Shown: piece by piece, positions 1-8,580 of the stretch
Layout of the letters: each line of letters opens with the position of its first letter
Numbering within the stretch: position 1 is the first letter of the stretch
Assembly (NCBI GenBank): GCA_903822185.1
Contig: CAIJOA010000011.1
Span: 620,001 to 684,000 of the forward strand
DNA: 64,000 nucleotides
Reading direction: 5' to 3'
Source of the DNA: an uncultured Rhodospirillales bacterium
GTDB taxonomy: Bacteria > Pseudomonadota > Alphaproteobacteria > ATCC43930 > CGMCC-115725
Translations under genes and position numbers: made by a program
Notes under the pieces: generated by a model
The model's input: only the letters and a program-made list of their open reading frames with translations
The model's database searches: none
What the model was told of the DNA's origin: nothing

Positions 1-629
1 TCATCAAGCAGACGCCAGACCGGTTCGGCGAACGGCAGCACCTTCGGCGCGATTTCGAGCAACGCCGCAACCAACGGCCCCGCCTCGACTTCGGCAGCGC
101 CGAGCGAACGCAGCAGTGCGTTGTGATGCTGCAGCGTCTGCGCGACCTTCGCCGGCAGCGTGTCGGGGAATGCGAGATCGCAAACGCGGATAGCGCGGCG
201 GCCGACTTTGTCCTCATAGGCAGGGCCGATGCCGCGGCCGGTGGTGCCGATCTTGTCGGCGCCGCGTGACTCTTCGCGCGCACGATCGATCAGGCCATGC
301 GACGGCAGGATCAGCGTCGCATTCTCGGCCAGCTTCAGATTGGCGGGCGTAATGGTGACGCCCTTGCTCTTGATACCTTCGATTTCCTTGAGCAGTGCCC
401 AGGGATCGACGACGACACCATTGCCGATGATCGAAATTTTTTCCGGCCGCACGACGCCCGACGGCAGCAGGCTCAAGCGGAACTCGGTGCCGTTGATGAC
501 GAGCGTATGGCCGGCGTTATGACCGCCCTGGAAACGCACCACGACATCGGCGCGTTCCGACAACCAATCGACGATCTTGCCTTTGCCCTCGTCGCCCCAC
601 TGGGCGCCGATCACCGCGACATTCGCCAT
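1..629 (-). CDS. purA: Adenylosuccinate synthetase, N-terminal part (cut by window edge)
   Basis: Joins IMP and aspartate with GTP hydrolysis, the first committed step from IMP to AMP, in the cytoplasm. Translating the minus strand from the ATG at 629 gives [21 protein letters not shown], which holds the GDEGKGK phosphate-binding loop. It continues with the NAGHT and [15 protein letters not shown] stretches typical of PurA. About 209 codons are present and the C-terminal half lies outside the window, so the gene is absent from the ORF track. It lies 74 bases downstream of hisZ on the same strand, a pairing common in alphaproteobacteria. Identity is certain from motifs. Confidence 0.96.
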   Translation of the reverse strand, partial: MANVAVIGAQWGDEGKGKIVDWLSERADVVVRFQGGHNAGHTLVINGTEFRLSLLPSGVVRPEKISIIGNGVVVDPWALLKEIEGIKSKGVTITPANLKLAENATLILPSHGLIDRAREESRGADKIGTTGRGIGPAYEDKVGRRAIRVCDLAFPDTLPAKVAQTLQHHNALLRSLGAAEVEAGPLVAALLEIAPKVLPFAEPVWRLLD

Positions 630-703
630 TACCCAAACTCCCTAGGGCCAGCGCAGCAAGTCAGGCACCGACCGGTACCCGTCAGCCTGCGCAGAAAAAC
701 AAA

Positions 704-1861
704 TCAGTCGATTGCGACGATCTTGTCGCCGGACAACAGGTGGCTGCAACCGAGCCGCCGCGCTTCCGCCGTCGCGTCGGCCGCCGGCGCAAGGCCCGCC
801 ACCGTCACGTAATTCTGAGTCCGCCACCGCGCTGCCGCGGCGACATCGCCGCCTTGGGGCACATAGATGCGCGATGCCGATTGATGCGGCGGCATCGCTT
901 CCATCACCGCATCGGTATAAAGCGTGAAGCCGGTCGCTTCCTCGCCGTCACCCTTGCCGGTGCGGTAGCGTCCGCCGCGTCCGAGTTCGCTTTTGATGCC
1001 GCGGGCGAAGAACGAAAAGCTGACGCCGGTATGATATTCGAAGCCGCGATTTTCGACCGGATCGATGGTGATCGAAAGACCCGGCGAAGATTGCTTCAAC
1101 TGCGCGACCACTTCGGCGAGGCGCGCACGTTCCGCCGCGGCTTCTTTCGGCAAGTCGATCGCCATCAGCGTCTTCAGCGCCGCATCGGCAGGACCAGCGG
1201 ACGACAATAATTTCTGGAGTACCGGCGCAGCTTTGCCGCCGGCTGCAAGCACGGCGGCGGCGTCCTTGTGATCGAGCGCATTACGCACCGCATCGATCTC
1301 TTGATCGTTCAACGCGGCGGAACGGCAGACCATCGGCACCAGCGTCGGCAAGGTCAAATCGACCGAAAGATTTTCGACACCGAGCCGCGCGAGCGCCTCG
1401 GCAGCAATCGTGACGACTTCGATATCGGCGGCAGTTTCGGTGCTGCCGATCAGTTCGGCCCCAACCTGTCCGATTTGGCGCTCGGGCCGCATGTCGCTGC
1501 CTTTGACGCGCAGCACCTGGCCGGCATAGCAGAGCCGCAACGGGCGCGGCGCGTTGCCCAGCCGGGTGCCCGCGATGCGGGCGACCTGGGTCGTCATGTC
1601 GGCGCGAAGGCCGATCATCCGCTGCGAGATCGGGTCCATCAGGCGGAAGGTTTCGGGAGCCATCGCCGCGCCAGCGCCCGACAGCAGATTTTCCTCGAAT
1701 TCGACCAGCGGCGGCTTCACCCGCTCGTAGCCATGGCTGGACAGGACCGCCATCAGACGGCCGACAGCGCCCGCCTCGGCCTCGGCGGCCGGGGGCAGCA
1801 CATCGCGCAGCCCTTGGGGCAGCAGCGCCTTCTGCAGGTTGTCGTTTGTCGGGCTCGGCAT
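704..1861 (-). CDS. hisZ: ATP phosphoribosyltransferase regulatory subunit
   Basis: HisZ is a catalytically inactive paralogue of histidyl-tRNA synthetase. It combines with short-form HisG to make the first enzyme of histidine biosynthesis. The 385-residue product begins MPSPTNDNLQKALLPQGLRD and contains class-II synthetase-like elements: QGLRDVLPP near residue 16, the RMIGLRADMTTQVARIAGTR region near 83-103, and GGRYRTGKGDGEEATGFTLY near 295. The Leu-Arg-Ala-Asp-Met-Thr segment is the usual HisZ version of motif 2. No hisG is seen in the window, so the partner is encoded elsewhere. It is followed by purA on the same strand, and serA ends upstream behind a terminator. Confidence 0.93.
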   Translation of the reverse strand: MPSPTNDNLQKALLPQGLRDVLPPAAEAEAGAVGRLMAVLSSHGYERVKPPLVEFEENLLSGAGAAMAPETFRLMDPISQRMIGLRADMTTQVARIAGTRLGNAPRPLRLCYAGQVLRVKGSDMRPERQIGQVGAELIGSTETAADIEVVTIAAEALARLGVENLSVDLTLPTLVPMVCRSAALNDQEIDAVRNALDHKDAAAVLAAGGKAAPVLQKLLSSAGPADAALKTLMAIDLPKEAAAERARLAEVVAQLKQSSPGLSITIDPVENRGFEYHTGVSFSFFARGIKSELGRGGRYRTGKGDGEEATGFTLYTDAVMEAMPPHQSASRIYVPQGGDVAAAARWRTQNYVTVAGLAPAADATAEARRLGCSHLLSGDKIVAID

Positions 1862-1900
1862 CAGGGCGGGATAGCGGTTTTAAACCGTCCGGGCAAACGG

Positions 1901-1924
1901 AAAAGGCGCGGTCCGCACCGCGCC
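1901..1924 (-). terminator. Rho-independent terminator after serA
   Basis: On the minus strand GGCGCGGT-GCGG-ACCGCGCC forms an 8-bp perfect GC stem with a 4-base loop, followed directly by TTTT. It sits 65 bases past the serA stop and before hisZ, so it should end the serC-serA transcript and give hisZ-purA separate transcription. Confidence 0.8.
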
Positions 1925-1988
1925 GAAAGGGCCGTTTTAGAGGGGCGCAGACGGCCTCGAAGACCGCCCGCGCGACTCGTTGGTTTGC

Positions 1989-3566
1989 CTAAAAATGAAG
2001 CTGGCGGACCAGCCGGACGTTCGGCAGGGCCTGCACCAAGCCGAGGACTTTGGCGTCCAATTCCTGATCGACTTCGACGAGGCAGACCGCGTCTTCACCC
2101 GCCGCCTTACGGCCGAGATGGAAGGTCGCGATGTTGATGCCGGCTTCGCCCAGGGTACGGCCGAGATTGCCGATGAAGCCCGGCTTATCCTGGTTACGCA
2201 CGAACAGCATGTGCGGACCCAATTCGGCCTCCATGCGGATATCCTCGATCAGGACGAGGCGCGGCTTGTTATCGCCGGCCAGCGTACCCGCCACACCGCG
2301 GCGCTTACCGTCGAAGGTGACGGTGAGGCGAATGAGTGTCGAGTAGTTGGACTCATCGGTGCTGCGCGTCTCGTTGATGGTGATGTTGCGGTCTTTGCAG
2401 ATGACCGGGACATTGACCATGTTGACCGTTGCAAGCTGCGGCTGCAGCAAGGCCGTCAACGCCACTGCCGTCAGCGGCTTCACGTTGAGCCCGGCGACAT
2501 GGCCCGCATATTCGATCTCGATGCTGGTGATGCCCGAATCGGTGAGCTGACCGGCGAAGCTGCCCAGCTCTTCGGCCAGCTTCAGATAGGGCTTCAGCCG
2601 CTTCGCGTCCTCGGCCGACAGCGACGGCATGTTGAGCGCGTTCACCACCGCGCCGGTCATCAGGTAATCGGCCATCTGTTCGGCAATCTGCAGCGAGACG
2701 TTTTCCTGCGCCTCGTTGGTCGAGGCGCCGAGATGCGGCGTCGCGATCAATTGCGGATGACCGAAAAGAATATTCTCTTTCGCCGGTTCGACCGGGAAGA
2801 CGTCGATCGCCGCGCCGCCGACCTGGCCGCTATCGAGCGCCGCCTTCAAGTCGGCTTCTACGATGAGGCCGCCGCGCGCGCAATTGATGATCCGCACGCC
2901 CTTCTTCATCTTGGCGATCGCTTTCGCGTCGATGATGTTCTTGGTCGCATCGGTCATCGGCGTGTGCAGGGTGATGAAATCGGCGCGCGTGAACAATTCG
3001 TCCAGCTCGGCCTTTTCGACGCCCAGCGCGACGGCGCGTTCCGGCGTCAGGAAGGGATCGTAGGCGACGACCTTCATCTTCAGCCCCAACGCGCGCTCGG
3101 CGACGATCGAACCGATATTGCCGCAACCGACGACGCCCAGCGTCTTGCCGGTGATTTCGATGCCCATAAAGCGGGACTTTTCCCACTTGCCGGCCTGGGT
3201 CGAGCGATCCGCCGCCGGAAGTTCGCGGGCCAGCGCCATCATCAGCGCGATGGCATGTTCGGCAGTCGTGATCGAATTGCCGTAGGGCGTGTTCATCACG
3301 ACGATACCGCGCGCCGTCGCCGCCGGGATGTCGATGTTATCGACGCCGATACCGGCACGGCCGATGACTTTGAGGTTCGTCGCCGCTTCGATCACGGCCT
3401 TGGTCGCCTTGGTCGCCGACCGCACGGCGAGGCCGTCATAGTGGACGATTTCTTTCTTCAATTCGTCAGGCGTGAGCTTGGTGTTGACCACCACCTCGAC
3501 GCCGCGTTCCTTGAAAATTTCGACCGCGCGATCGCTCAAATCGTCAGAAATCAAGACTCTCGGCAT
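1989..3566 (-). CDS. serA: D-3-phosphoglycerate dehydrogenase
   Basis: First step of serine synthesis: oxidises 3-phosphoglycerate to 3-phosphohydroxypyruvate with NAD. The 525-residue protein is the long form. It has a substrate/NAD core with GRAGIGVDNIDIPAA (about 75-89), the Rossmann loop GVVGCGNIGSIVAERA (about 143-158), the catalytic region CARGGLIVEADL (about 230) and HLGASTNEAQENV with the catalytic His (about 279). An intervening domain and a C-terminal ACT domain (about 452-525) follow. The ACT domain usually mediates serine feedback. It lies 55 bases downstream of serC on the same strand, so the two form a serC-serA operon. Confidence 0.97.
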   Translation of the reverse strand: MPRVLISDDLSDRAVEIFKERGVEVVVNTKLTPDELKKEIVHYDGLAVRSATKATKAVIEAATNLKVIGRAGIGVDNIDIPAATARGIVVMNTPYGNSITTAEHAIALMMALARELPAADRSTQAGKWEKSRFMGIEITGKTLGVVGCGNIGSIVAERALGLKMKVVAYDPFLTPERAVALGVEKAELDELFTRADFITLHTPMTDATKNIIDAKAIAKMKKGVRIINCARGGLIVEADLKAALDSGQVGGAAIDVFPVEPAKENILFGHPQLIATPHLGASTNEAQENVSLQIAEQMADYLMTGAVVNALNMPSLSAEDAKRLKPYLKLAEELGSFAGQLTDSGITSIEIEYAGHVAGLNVKPLTAVALTALLQPQLATVNMVNVPVICKDRNITINETRSTDESNYSTLIRLTVTFDGKRRGVAGTLAGDNKPRLVLIEDIRMEAELGPHMLFVRNQDKPGFIGNLGRTLGEAGINIATFHLGRKAAGEDAVCLVEVDQELDAKVLGLVQALPNVRLVRQLHF

Positions 3567-3621
3567 GGCGAGACTCCATTCATAAAAGCATTAAAGAAAA
3601 AACGAGTGACGACGAAGAAGA

Positions 3622-4788
3622 TCAGGCCGCGACGGCGGCCTTGCTTGCTTCCGCGAAAGCCCAGTCGAGCCACGGCAACAGCGCCTCGACATCGCTGCGC
3701 TCGATCGTCGAGCCGCACCAGATGCGCAGACCCGGCACGGCATCGCGATGACCCGCGATGTCGTAAGCGACGCCTTCGGCATCGAGCAGCGATTCGATCT
3801 TCTTGACCGCAGCCCATTGCTGATCGACCGGCAGCTTGTCGAACCCGTCGGCGACGATCTTGAGGCAGATCGAGGTGCTGGAACGAATCTTCTTATCTTC
3901 GACGAGGAAATCGACCCACGGCGTCTTTTCGACCCAGGTGGAAATCGCCGCGAGATTGCCTTCGGTGCGCGCCTTCAATGCCGGCAGACCGCCGATCGAC
4001 TGCGCCCATTTGAAGCTATCGATCGCGTCTTCGACGGCGAGCATCGAGGGCGTGTTGATGGTCTCTTCGTTGAAGATGCCTTCGCTGAACTTGCCTTTGG
4101 CGGTCAGGCGGAAAATCTTCGGCAGCGGCCAGGGCGGCGTATAGCTTTCCAGCCGCTCGATCGCGCGCGGCGAGAGCGCCAGCATGCCGTGCGCCGCTTC
4201 GCCGCCCAGCACTTTCTGCCAGGACCAGGTGACGACGTCGAGCTTGTCCCAGGGCAGATCCATCGCGAAGGCGGCCGAGGTCGCGTCGCAAATCGTCAGG
4301 CCCTTGCGGTCGGCTTTGATCCAATCGCCGCTCGGAATGCGCGCACCCGAGGTCGTGCCGTTCCAGGGGAAGACGACGTCATGATCGAAATCGACCGCAG
4401 CAAGATCGGGGATCTGCCCATAGGGCGCGCGCATCACGCGCAGATCTTTGATCTTCAATTGTTTTTCGATGTCGGTGACCCAGCCTTCGCCGAAGCTTTC
4501 CCAGGTCAGCGCATCGACGGGACGCGCGCCCAGCATCGACCACAGCACCATCTCGACGGCGCCGGTATCGGACGCCGGCACGATGCCGAGGCGATAATCC
4601 TTCGGCATGCCGAGGAGTTCGCGCGAACGGGTGATGACTTCTTTGAGCTTGGCCTTGCCGAGCTTTGAACGGTGGGAGCGGCCGAACAGGCCATTCTTCA
4701 GCGCATCCACGGAATAACCGGGACGCTTGGCACAGGGACCAGAAGAAAAATTGGGGCAGGCTGGCCGGCTTTGCGGCTTCGTCGTCAT
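3622..4788 (-). CDS. serC: Phosphoserine aminotransferase
   Basis: PLP-dependent enzyme of serine synthesis that converts 3-phosphohydroxypyruvate and glutamate to phosphoserine. The protein (about 388 residues) has the [13 protein letters not shown] start, the SDTGAVEM phosphate-binding stretch and [16 protein letters not shown] with the Schiff-base lysine. It resembles the alphaproteobacterial/Methanosarcina-type SerC family. The ORF track begins at a GTG (4794); I prefer the ATG at 4788 because AGGA lies about 9 bases upstream, whereas the GTG would be only 3 bases from it and inside a hairpin. It is the first gene of the serC-serA unit and is preceded by a structured leader. Confidence 0.95.
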   Translation of the reverse strand: MTTKPQSRPACPNFSSGPCAKRPGYSVDALKNGLFGRSHRSKLGKAKLKEVITRSRELLGMPKDYRLGIVPASDTGAVEMVLWSMLGARPVDALTWESFGEGWVTDIEKQLKIKDLRVMRAPYGQIPDLAAVDFDHDVVFPWNGTTSGARIPSGDWIKADRKGLTICDATSAAFAMDLPWDKLDVVTWSWQKVLGGEAAHGMLALSPRAIERLESYTPPWPLPKIFRLTAKGKFSEGIFNEETINTPSMLAVEDAIDSFKWAQSIGGLPALKARTEGNLAAISTWVEKTPWVDFLVEDKKIRSSTSICLKIVADGFDKLPVDQQWAAVKKIESLLDAEGVAYDIAGHRDAVPGLRIWCGSTIERSDVEALLPWLDWAFAEASKAAVAA

Positions 4789-4793
4789 GATCA

Positions 4794-4853
4794 CTATTCC
4801 TTCCAGAATAGATGCACCCCGGTGGGGGGGTGTGGCCCGCCGGGGAAACTATC
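4794..4853 (-). ncRNA. serC-leader-like structured 5' UTR
   Basis: Directly upstream of the serC ATG the minus strand can form a hairpin CTATTC-TGGAAG-GAATAG (4811-4794) that holds the Shine-Dalgarno GGAAGGA. The same CTATT can instead pair with an upstream GATAG (4853-4849, one G-U), extended by CCCCGG (4845-4840) with CCGGGG (4822-4817). These are two mutually exclusive folds, one of which hides the ribosome site. Position and sequence match what I recall of the serC RNA motif known from alphaproteobacteria, but I could not run a covariance model. A ligand is not known to me. Confidence 0.72.
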
Positions 4854-4993
4854 AGAAGAAATCGGGGCGTCAACAGGAGAAGTTGCGGCGGGACGACGCG
4901 GCGCGCGTTAACCGGTTTTGCAAGAATGCTGCGAGTCTCTCGATGTCGATCAGGATGACGAACGATCGCGTGTTCCACAAAAAACCCACCATC

Positions 4994-5132
4994 CATCGTC
5001 ACCCTCGGGCTTGACCCGAGGGTCCATCTCAAAACGTCCCGGTGGTTGACGGGCGTTACGCGGCGCTTTTCGCATCATCATGATCGAGCGGTTCTGCGAT
5101 GGACCCTCGGGTCAAGCCCGAGGGTGACGATG
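4994..5132. repeat. Inverted pair of 34-base REP-like palindromes
   Basis: A 34-base unit at 4994-5027 (ACCCTCGGGCTTGACCCGAG core) recurs as its exact reverse complement at 5099-5132, separated by 71 bases. Each unit is itself palindromic (CCCTCGGG/CCCGAGGG), so this is a BIME-like pair. It fills most of the 400-base gap between serC and the monooxygenase gene. Apart from this pair and the serC leader I see nothing else in that gap. It may act as a transcript-end structure between two minus-strand units. Confidence 0.85.
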
Positions 5133-5192
5133 TGTTTGTGTCGGCTCAGTTCCCGAGAGAGAAGTCCGCTTCCGCTTAGTGACGAATGGGAA

Positions 5193-6221
5193 TTACAGCG
5201 CCTTCACCGCCGGCAATACTTCGCGCACGAACAGGTCGAACGAACGCATCGTTTCGGCATGGGTCAGCGTGCCCAACGCGAACTGCAACAGCGGATAATT
5301 GACTCCCGATTCAGTGATCGTGCGTATCAGTTCATTCTTCACCGTCTCGGGTGTGCCGGCGATGACGCTGCCAACGCGGCGGCGCGCGATCTCGAACGAA
5401 CCGGTCAGGAACGCAGCGGTGAAGCCATAGCTGTTCGCTTGATGCTCGAGGTTTTTGTACCAACGTTCATAGGCCGGCTGCGCAATCTTCTCGGCTTCGG
5501 CATCGCTGTCCGCGACGACGATCATGCGGACGAGGCCCAAGTTCGGTTCGGCGGCACGGCCTTGGCGTAGCGGCGCGTCCTTGTTGCGCTCCCACGCATC
5601 GCGATATTCCGTCACGGCCTGTTTGATGCGCGGCGCGGGCGCCCAGCCGGCATTCATCGCCGCGCCCAACGACGCGATATAGTCGCGCGTCACGCCCGAG
5701 GACGAGCCATACCAAAGCGGCGGAAATGGCTTCTGGATCGGCTTTATCTCAACCGGCACATCGTAATATTGCCAGCGCGCGCCGCGATGGGTGACGCGGT
5801 CGCTGGTGAAATATTGGATCATCAGATCCATCGATTCACGGAAGAGATCGCGCGTCTCGTTGATGGTCTTGCCGAACATCGACAATTCCCACGGCGAGAT
5901 GCCTCGCCCGACACCGAGTTCCATCCGGCCATTAGACATCTGATCCAGCATCGAAATTTCTTCGGCGAGGATCAGCGGATTGTGAAAGGCGAGCGCGTAG
6001 GCCAACGGCCCCAGCCTGATCTTCTTCGTCCGCGCCGCCAGCGCGCCGAGAAAAACGCCAGGCAGCGGCGCCATGCCGACGGGGTTCCAATGATGTTCGG
6101 CCATGTGATAGCTGTCGATGCCGGCGGCATCGGCGGCTTCGACGAACTGTATCCGCTCCTCGTAGAATTGCGGCAGCGGCGTCTCGTTGCGGTCGAGATG
6201 ATCGAAAAGGCCGATTTTCAT
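5193..6221 (-). CDS. LLM-class flavin-dependent monooxygenase (bacterial luciferase-like)
   Basis: Cytoplasmic FMN- or F420-dependent oxidoreductase of the luciferase superfamily. The 342-residue protein begins MKIGLFDHLDRNETPLPQFY and shows the family stretches YHMAEHHWNPVGMAPLPGVF, KKIRLGPLAYALAFHNPLIL, DQMSNGRMELGVGRGISPWE and the SVIAGTPETVKNEL segment near the end. The substrate cannot be told from sequence; many relatives oxidise sulfonates, amines or long-chain compounds. It lies 14 bases downstream of an NMT1-type solute-binding protein on the same strand, so uptake and oxidation of the same compound is a fair inference. A flavin reductase is not adjacent; the nearest candidate is at 45.8 kb. 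Confidence 0.85.
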   Translation of the reverse strand: MKIGLFDHLDRNETPLPQFYEERIQFVEAADAAGIDSYHMAEHHWNPVGMAPLPGVFLGALAARTKKIRLGPLAYALAFHNPLILAEEISMLDQMSNGRMELGVGRGISPWELSMFGKTINETRDLFRESMDLMIQYFTSDRVTHRGARWQYYDVPVEIKPIQKPFPPLWYGSSSGVTRDYIASLGAAMNAGWAPAPRIKQAVTEYRDAWERNKDAPLRQGRAAEPNLGLVRMIVVADSDAEAEKIAQPAYERWYKNLEHQANSYGFTAAFLTGSFEIARRRVGSVIAGTPETVKNELIRTITESGVNYPLLQFALGTLTHAETMRSFDLFVREVLPAVKAL

Positions 6222-6235
6222 AAAAACGTTCCGCG

Positions 6236-7255
6236 TTATTTGATGAAGCTGTTGTCGATCAGCGGTTTGTAGTCGGGAAGCTTGTCCTCGGGTTTCAGGA
6301 ATCCCGCCGCCGCGTTCATGTTGTCGCCGTTTTCGAGTTCTTCCGGTGTCGTGATCGGCTTTTCCGGCGTCAGCGTCCGCACCGTCTCATAAGCCGCCTC
6401 GAGAACCTTGTCGCTGTAAGCGCCGAAATGCGCCTTCATCACCGCGATCGAGGTCGCTTTGTCGCTGCGGATGACCTTGGTCGCTTCGAAGATGCCATGG
6501 ACCATCTTTTCGCACACCGTCTTATGCGTGGCACAAAAATCGCCGCGGGTTAGCAGCAGCGCCGCCGAGACGGGAGAATAAGCCTTCGGTTCGCCCTTAC
6601 GCGTGTCCGAAATCATCACCCCCGTGCCGTCGAGCACGACCTGTTCGGTGAAAGGCGGGCTGTTGGAGAAACCGTCGATCGCCTTGCGCGAAAAAGCGGC
6701 CATGAATTCCGGCGGTTGCATCGGCGTCGTAATGACGTCGCTGGGGCCGAGACCCGCGCTTTTGGCGATGACTTTCAGAACCACATCGGGAATGGCGCCG
6801 ATGCCGGGCATAGCGATGGTCTTGCCCTTGAGAATTTTCGCGCGTTCCTCGATGGGCGCGTTCGGATCGTAATGCGCGGCGTCGGTAATGTCTTTGCGTA
6901 GCACGATCGATTGACCGGATTCGCTGATCGCCGTCAGCAGCGCGACGACTTTCTGTCCGCGCGCATAGGCCCGCGTGATGGTCGCGCCCGACGACATCGA
7001 AAAATCCGCAGACCCGCCGATGACCGCATTCATCGAGCCGATGCCGGTGATGTTCAGCACCTTGGTGTCGAGGCCCTGCTTCTCCCAAAGCTTTTGATCG
7101 ACGGCGATATATTGCGAGAGGAAGAGAAGATTTTGGCCGGGGATCGCGAGCGCCGTCTCTTCAGCTTGGGCCACACGTGGGACGAAGCCCGCCGTCACCA
7201 TCGAGAGGCCGAGCATGGCCAGGAACGCCGTCTGCGTGGAACACCGCCTCGTCAT
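6236..7255 (-). CDS. ABC transporter substrate-binding protein (NMT1/SsuA-like)
   Basis: Periplasmic solute-binding protein of 339 residues. It has an N-terminal signal peptide (basic MTRR, hydrophobic run, cleavage near PRVAQA-EE) and the two-lobed NMT1/SsuA-type body: NLLFLSQYIAVDQKLWEKQG, GSADFSMSSGATITRA and LKGKTIAMPGIGAIPDVVLK. It is a clear paralogue of the next gene upstream (7393-8391); both carry MQPPEFMAAF, DGFSNSPPF and SDTRKGEP. No ATPase or permease gene is nearby, so its transporter partner must be elsewhere if it serves one. It precedes the luciferase-like monooxygenase by 14 bases, suggesting a shared substrate. Ligand unknown. Confidence 0.85.
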   Translation of the reverse strand: MTRRCSTQTAFLAMLGLSMVTAGFVPRVAQAEETALAIPGQNLLFLSQYIAVDQKLWEKQGLDTKVLNITGIGSMNAVIGGSADFSMSSGATITRAYARGQKVVALLTAISESGQSIVLRKDITDAAHYDPNAPIEERAKILKGKTIAMPGIGAIPDVVLKVIAKSAGLGPSDVITTPMQPPEFMAAFSRKAIDGFSNSPPFTEQVVLDGTGVMISDTRKGEPKAYSPVSAALLLTRGDFCATHKTVCEKMVHGIFEATKVIRSDKATSIAVMKAHFGAYSDKVLEAAYETVRTLTPEKPITTPEELENGDNMNAAAGFLKPEDKLPDYKPLIDNSFIK

Positions 7256-7392
7256 CGCCGTTTCTCCCCATTCAACGTTTTATGATCTCCGCGCGCTGTT
7301 GCGCGTCGGATCGCCGTTTCAGGCGTGGGCAGTTTCCGCGATGATGCCGCCGGGGTCAACCGGCGTGGGCACAACCGTTACTTGAAAGCCCC

Positions 7393-8391
7393 TTACTGGA
7401 ACGAGTTGTCGATCAGGTCGTCGTAATGCGGCAGCTTTTCCTCGGCTTTGAGAAAGCCGGCGGCGACGTTGAGGCTATCGCTGTTCTCGAGCATCTTCGG
7501 CGTCGTGACCGGCGGCACCGCCGTCAGCGCGCGCACCGTCTCGTAAGCGGCGCGCAACACCTTGTCGTCGTAGGCGCCGAAATGCGCCTTCATCACCGCG
7601 ACCGTCGCGTCGGGCTGCTCGCGGATAAAGACCAGCGCATCGACCAGCCCCTTCACCATCTTGTCGCAGATGGATTTGTCCTTGGCGCAGTAATCCGCCT
7701 TGGTCATCAGCACCGCCGAGGAGACGGGCGAGAATTCCGTCGGCTCGCCCTTGCGGGTATCCGACAACAGGACGCCGGTACCTTCGATCAAAGTCTGTTC
7801 GACGAAGGGCGGCGAATTGGAGAAGCCGTCGATTTTCTTGGCGGCAAAGGCGGCCATGAATTCCGGCGGCTGCATCGGCGTCGCCAGCATCTGATCGGGC
7901 GCGACGCCGCCGGCTTTACCGACGGCCTTCAGCACCACATCAGGCACGCCAGCGGTTGCGCCATGGGCGATGGTGCGGCCCTTGAGAAATTGCGCGCGCA
8001 CCGACAGTGGCGCGTTGGGATCGAAATGCCCGGCCTCGGCGACATCCTTGCGGATGATGATCGATTGCCCGGTTTGATTGATCGCCGTCGCCAGTGCCAC
8101 CAACTTTTGCCCGCGCGCCACCGCACGCGTGATCGCCGCACCGGACGACATCGAGAAATTCACCGAACCGGAAATCAGCGCATTCATCGCCCCGATGCCG
8201 ACGATGTTCAGCACCTTCACATCGAGCCCGCGCTTTTCCCAAAGATGCTGGTCGGCGGCGACGTATTGGGAGAGGAACAGCAGATTGACGCCGGCCACCG
8301 CGACCGAAGCCTGCTCGTTTGCGGCGCGGGCCGGTGCAGCGAGCGTAGCAATCGCCACCACGCTAAGAGCTAAACGCGCAAAATTCTTCAT
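7393..8391 (-). CDS. ABC transporter substrate-binding protein (NMT1/SsuA-like)
   Basis: Periplasmic solute-binding protein of about 332 residues, with signal peptide MKNFARLALSVVAIATLAAP ending near ARA-AN. The body repeats the motifs of the gene just downstream (LLFLSQYVAADQHLWEKRGL, SVNFSMSSGAAITRA, MQPPEFMAAF, DGFSNSPPF), so the two are recent-looking paralogues. The ORF track starts at a GTG (8406); I prefer the ATG at 8391, which has GGGGA 8 bases upstream and begins directly with a normal signal peptide. About 137 bases without recognisable features separate it from the next gene. It is the first gene of this small minus-strand cluster, after a REP-like pair that follows thiD. Confidence 0.84.
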   Translation of the reverse strand: MKNFARLALSVVAIATLAAPARAANEQASVAVAGVNLLFLSQYVAADQHLWEKRGLDVKVLNIVGIGAMNALISGSVNFSMSSGAAITRAVARGQKLVALATAINQTGQSIIIRKDVAEAGHFDPNAPLSVRAQFLKGRTIAHGATAGVPDVVLKAVGKAGGVAPDQMLATPMQPPEFMAAFAAKKIDGFSNSPPFVEQTLIEGTGVLLSDTRKGEPTEFSPVSSAVLMTKADYCAKDKSICDKMVKGLVDALVFIREQPDATVAVMKAHFGAYDDKVLRAAYETVRALTAVPPVTTPKMLENSDSLNVAAGFLKAEEKLPHYDDLIDNSFQ

Positions 8392-8495
8392 GCCGACATT
8401 CCCCACTGGTGAACGCCCTCCCCCGATAACGATTTATGCTGTGACGAGAGTGTCGCCCGATCTGCTGGAATGGTCAACGACGTCGTCTTTCATAT

Positions 8496-8571
8496 CGTCA
8501 TTCCCGCGAAAGCGGGAATCCACCAACAAACGCTTACTTGAAGTGGACTCCCGCTTTCGCGGGAATGACGA
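8496..8571. repeat. Inverted pair of 27-base REP-like palindromes
   Basis: CGTCATTCCCGCGAAAGCGG (first 20 of the unit at 8496-8522) and its reverse complement at 8545-8571 face each other across 22 bases. Each unit also contains its own CCCGC/GCGGG palindrome. This sequence type is widespread in proteobacterial genomes. It lies just past the thiD stop, so it may cap the long ruv-tol-fts-thiD transcript. Confidence 0.88.
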
Positions 8572-8580
8572 ATAGAGAGA

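Noticed and set aside
1980-3806. 608-codon plus-strand open frame
   Set aside because: It is antisense to serA, lacks any recognisable domain and is rich in Arg/His/Asp as expected for a shadow frame in GC-rich DNA.
8407-8580. Possible TPP riboswitch near thiD
   Set aside because: The region is downstream of thiD on the minus strand and holds only a REP-like pair; upstream, thiD overlaps glmM.
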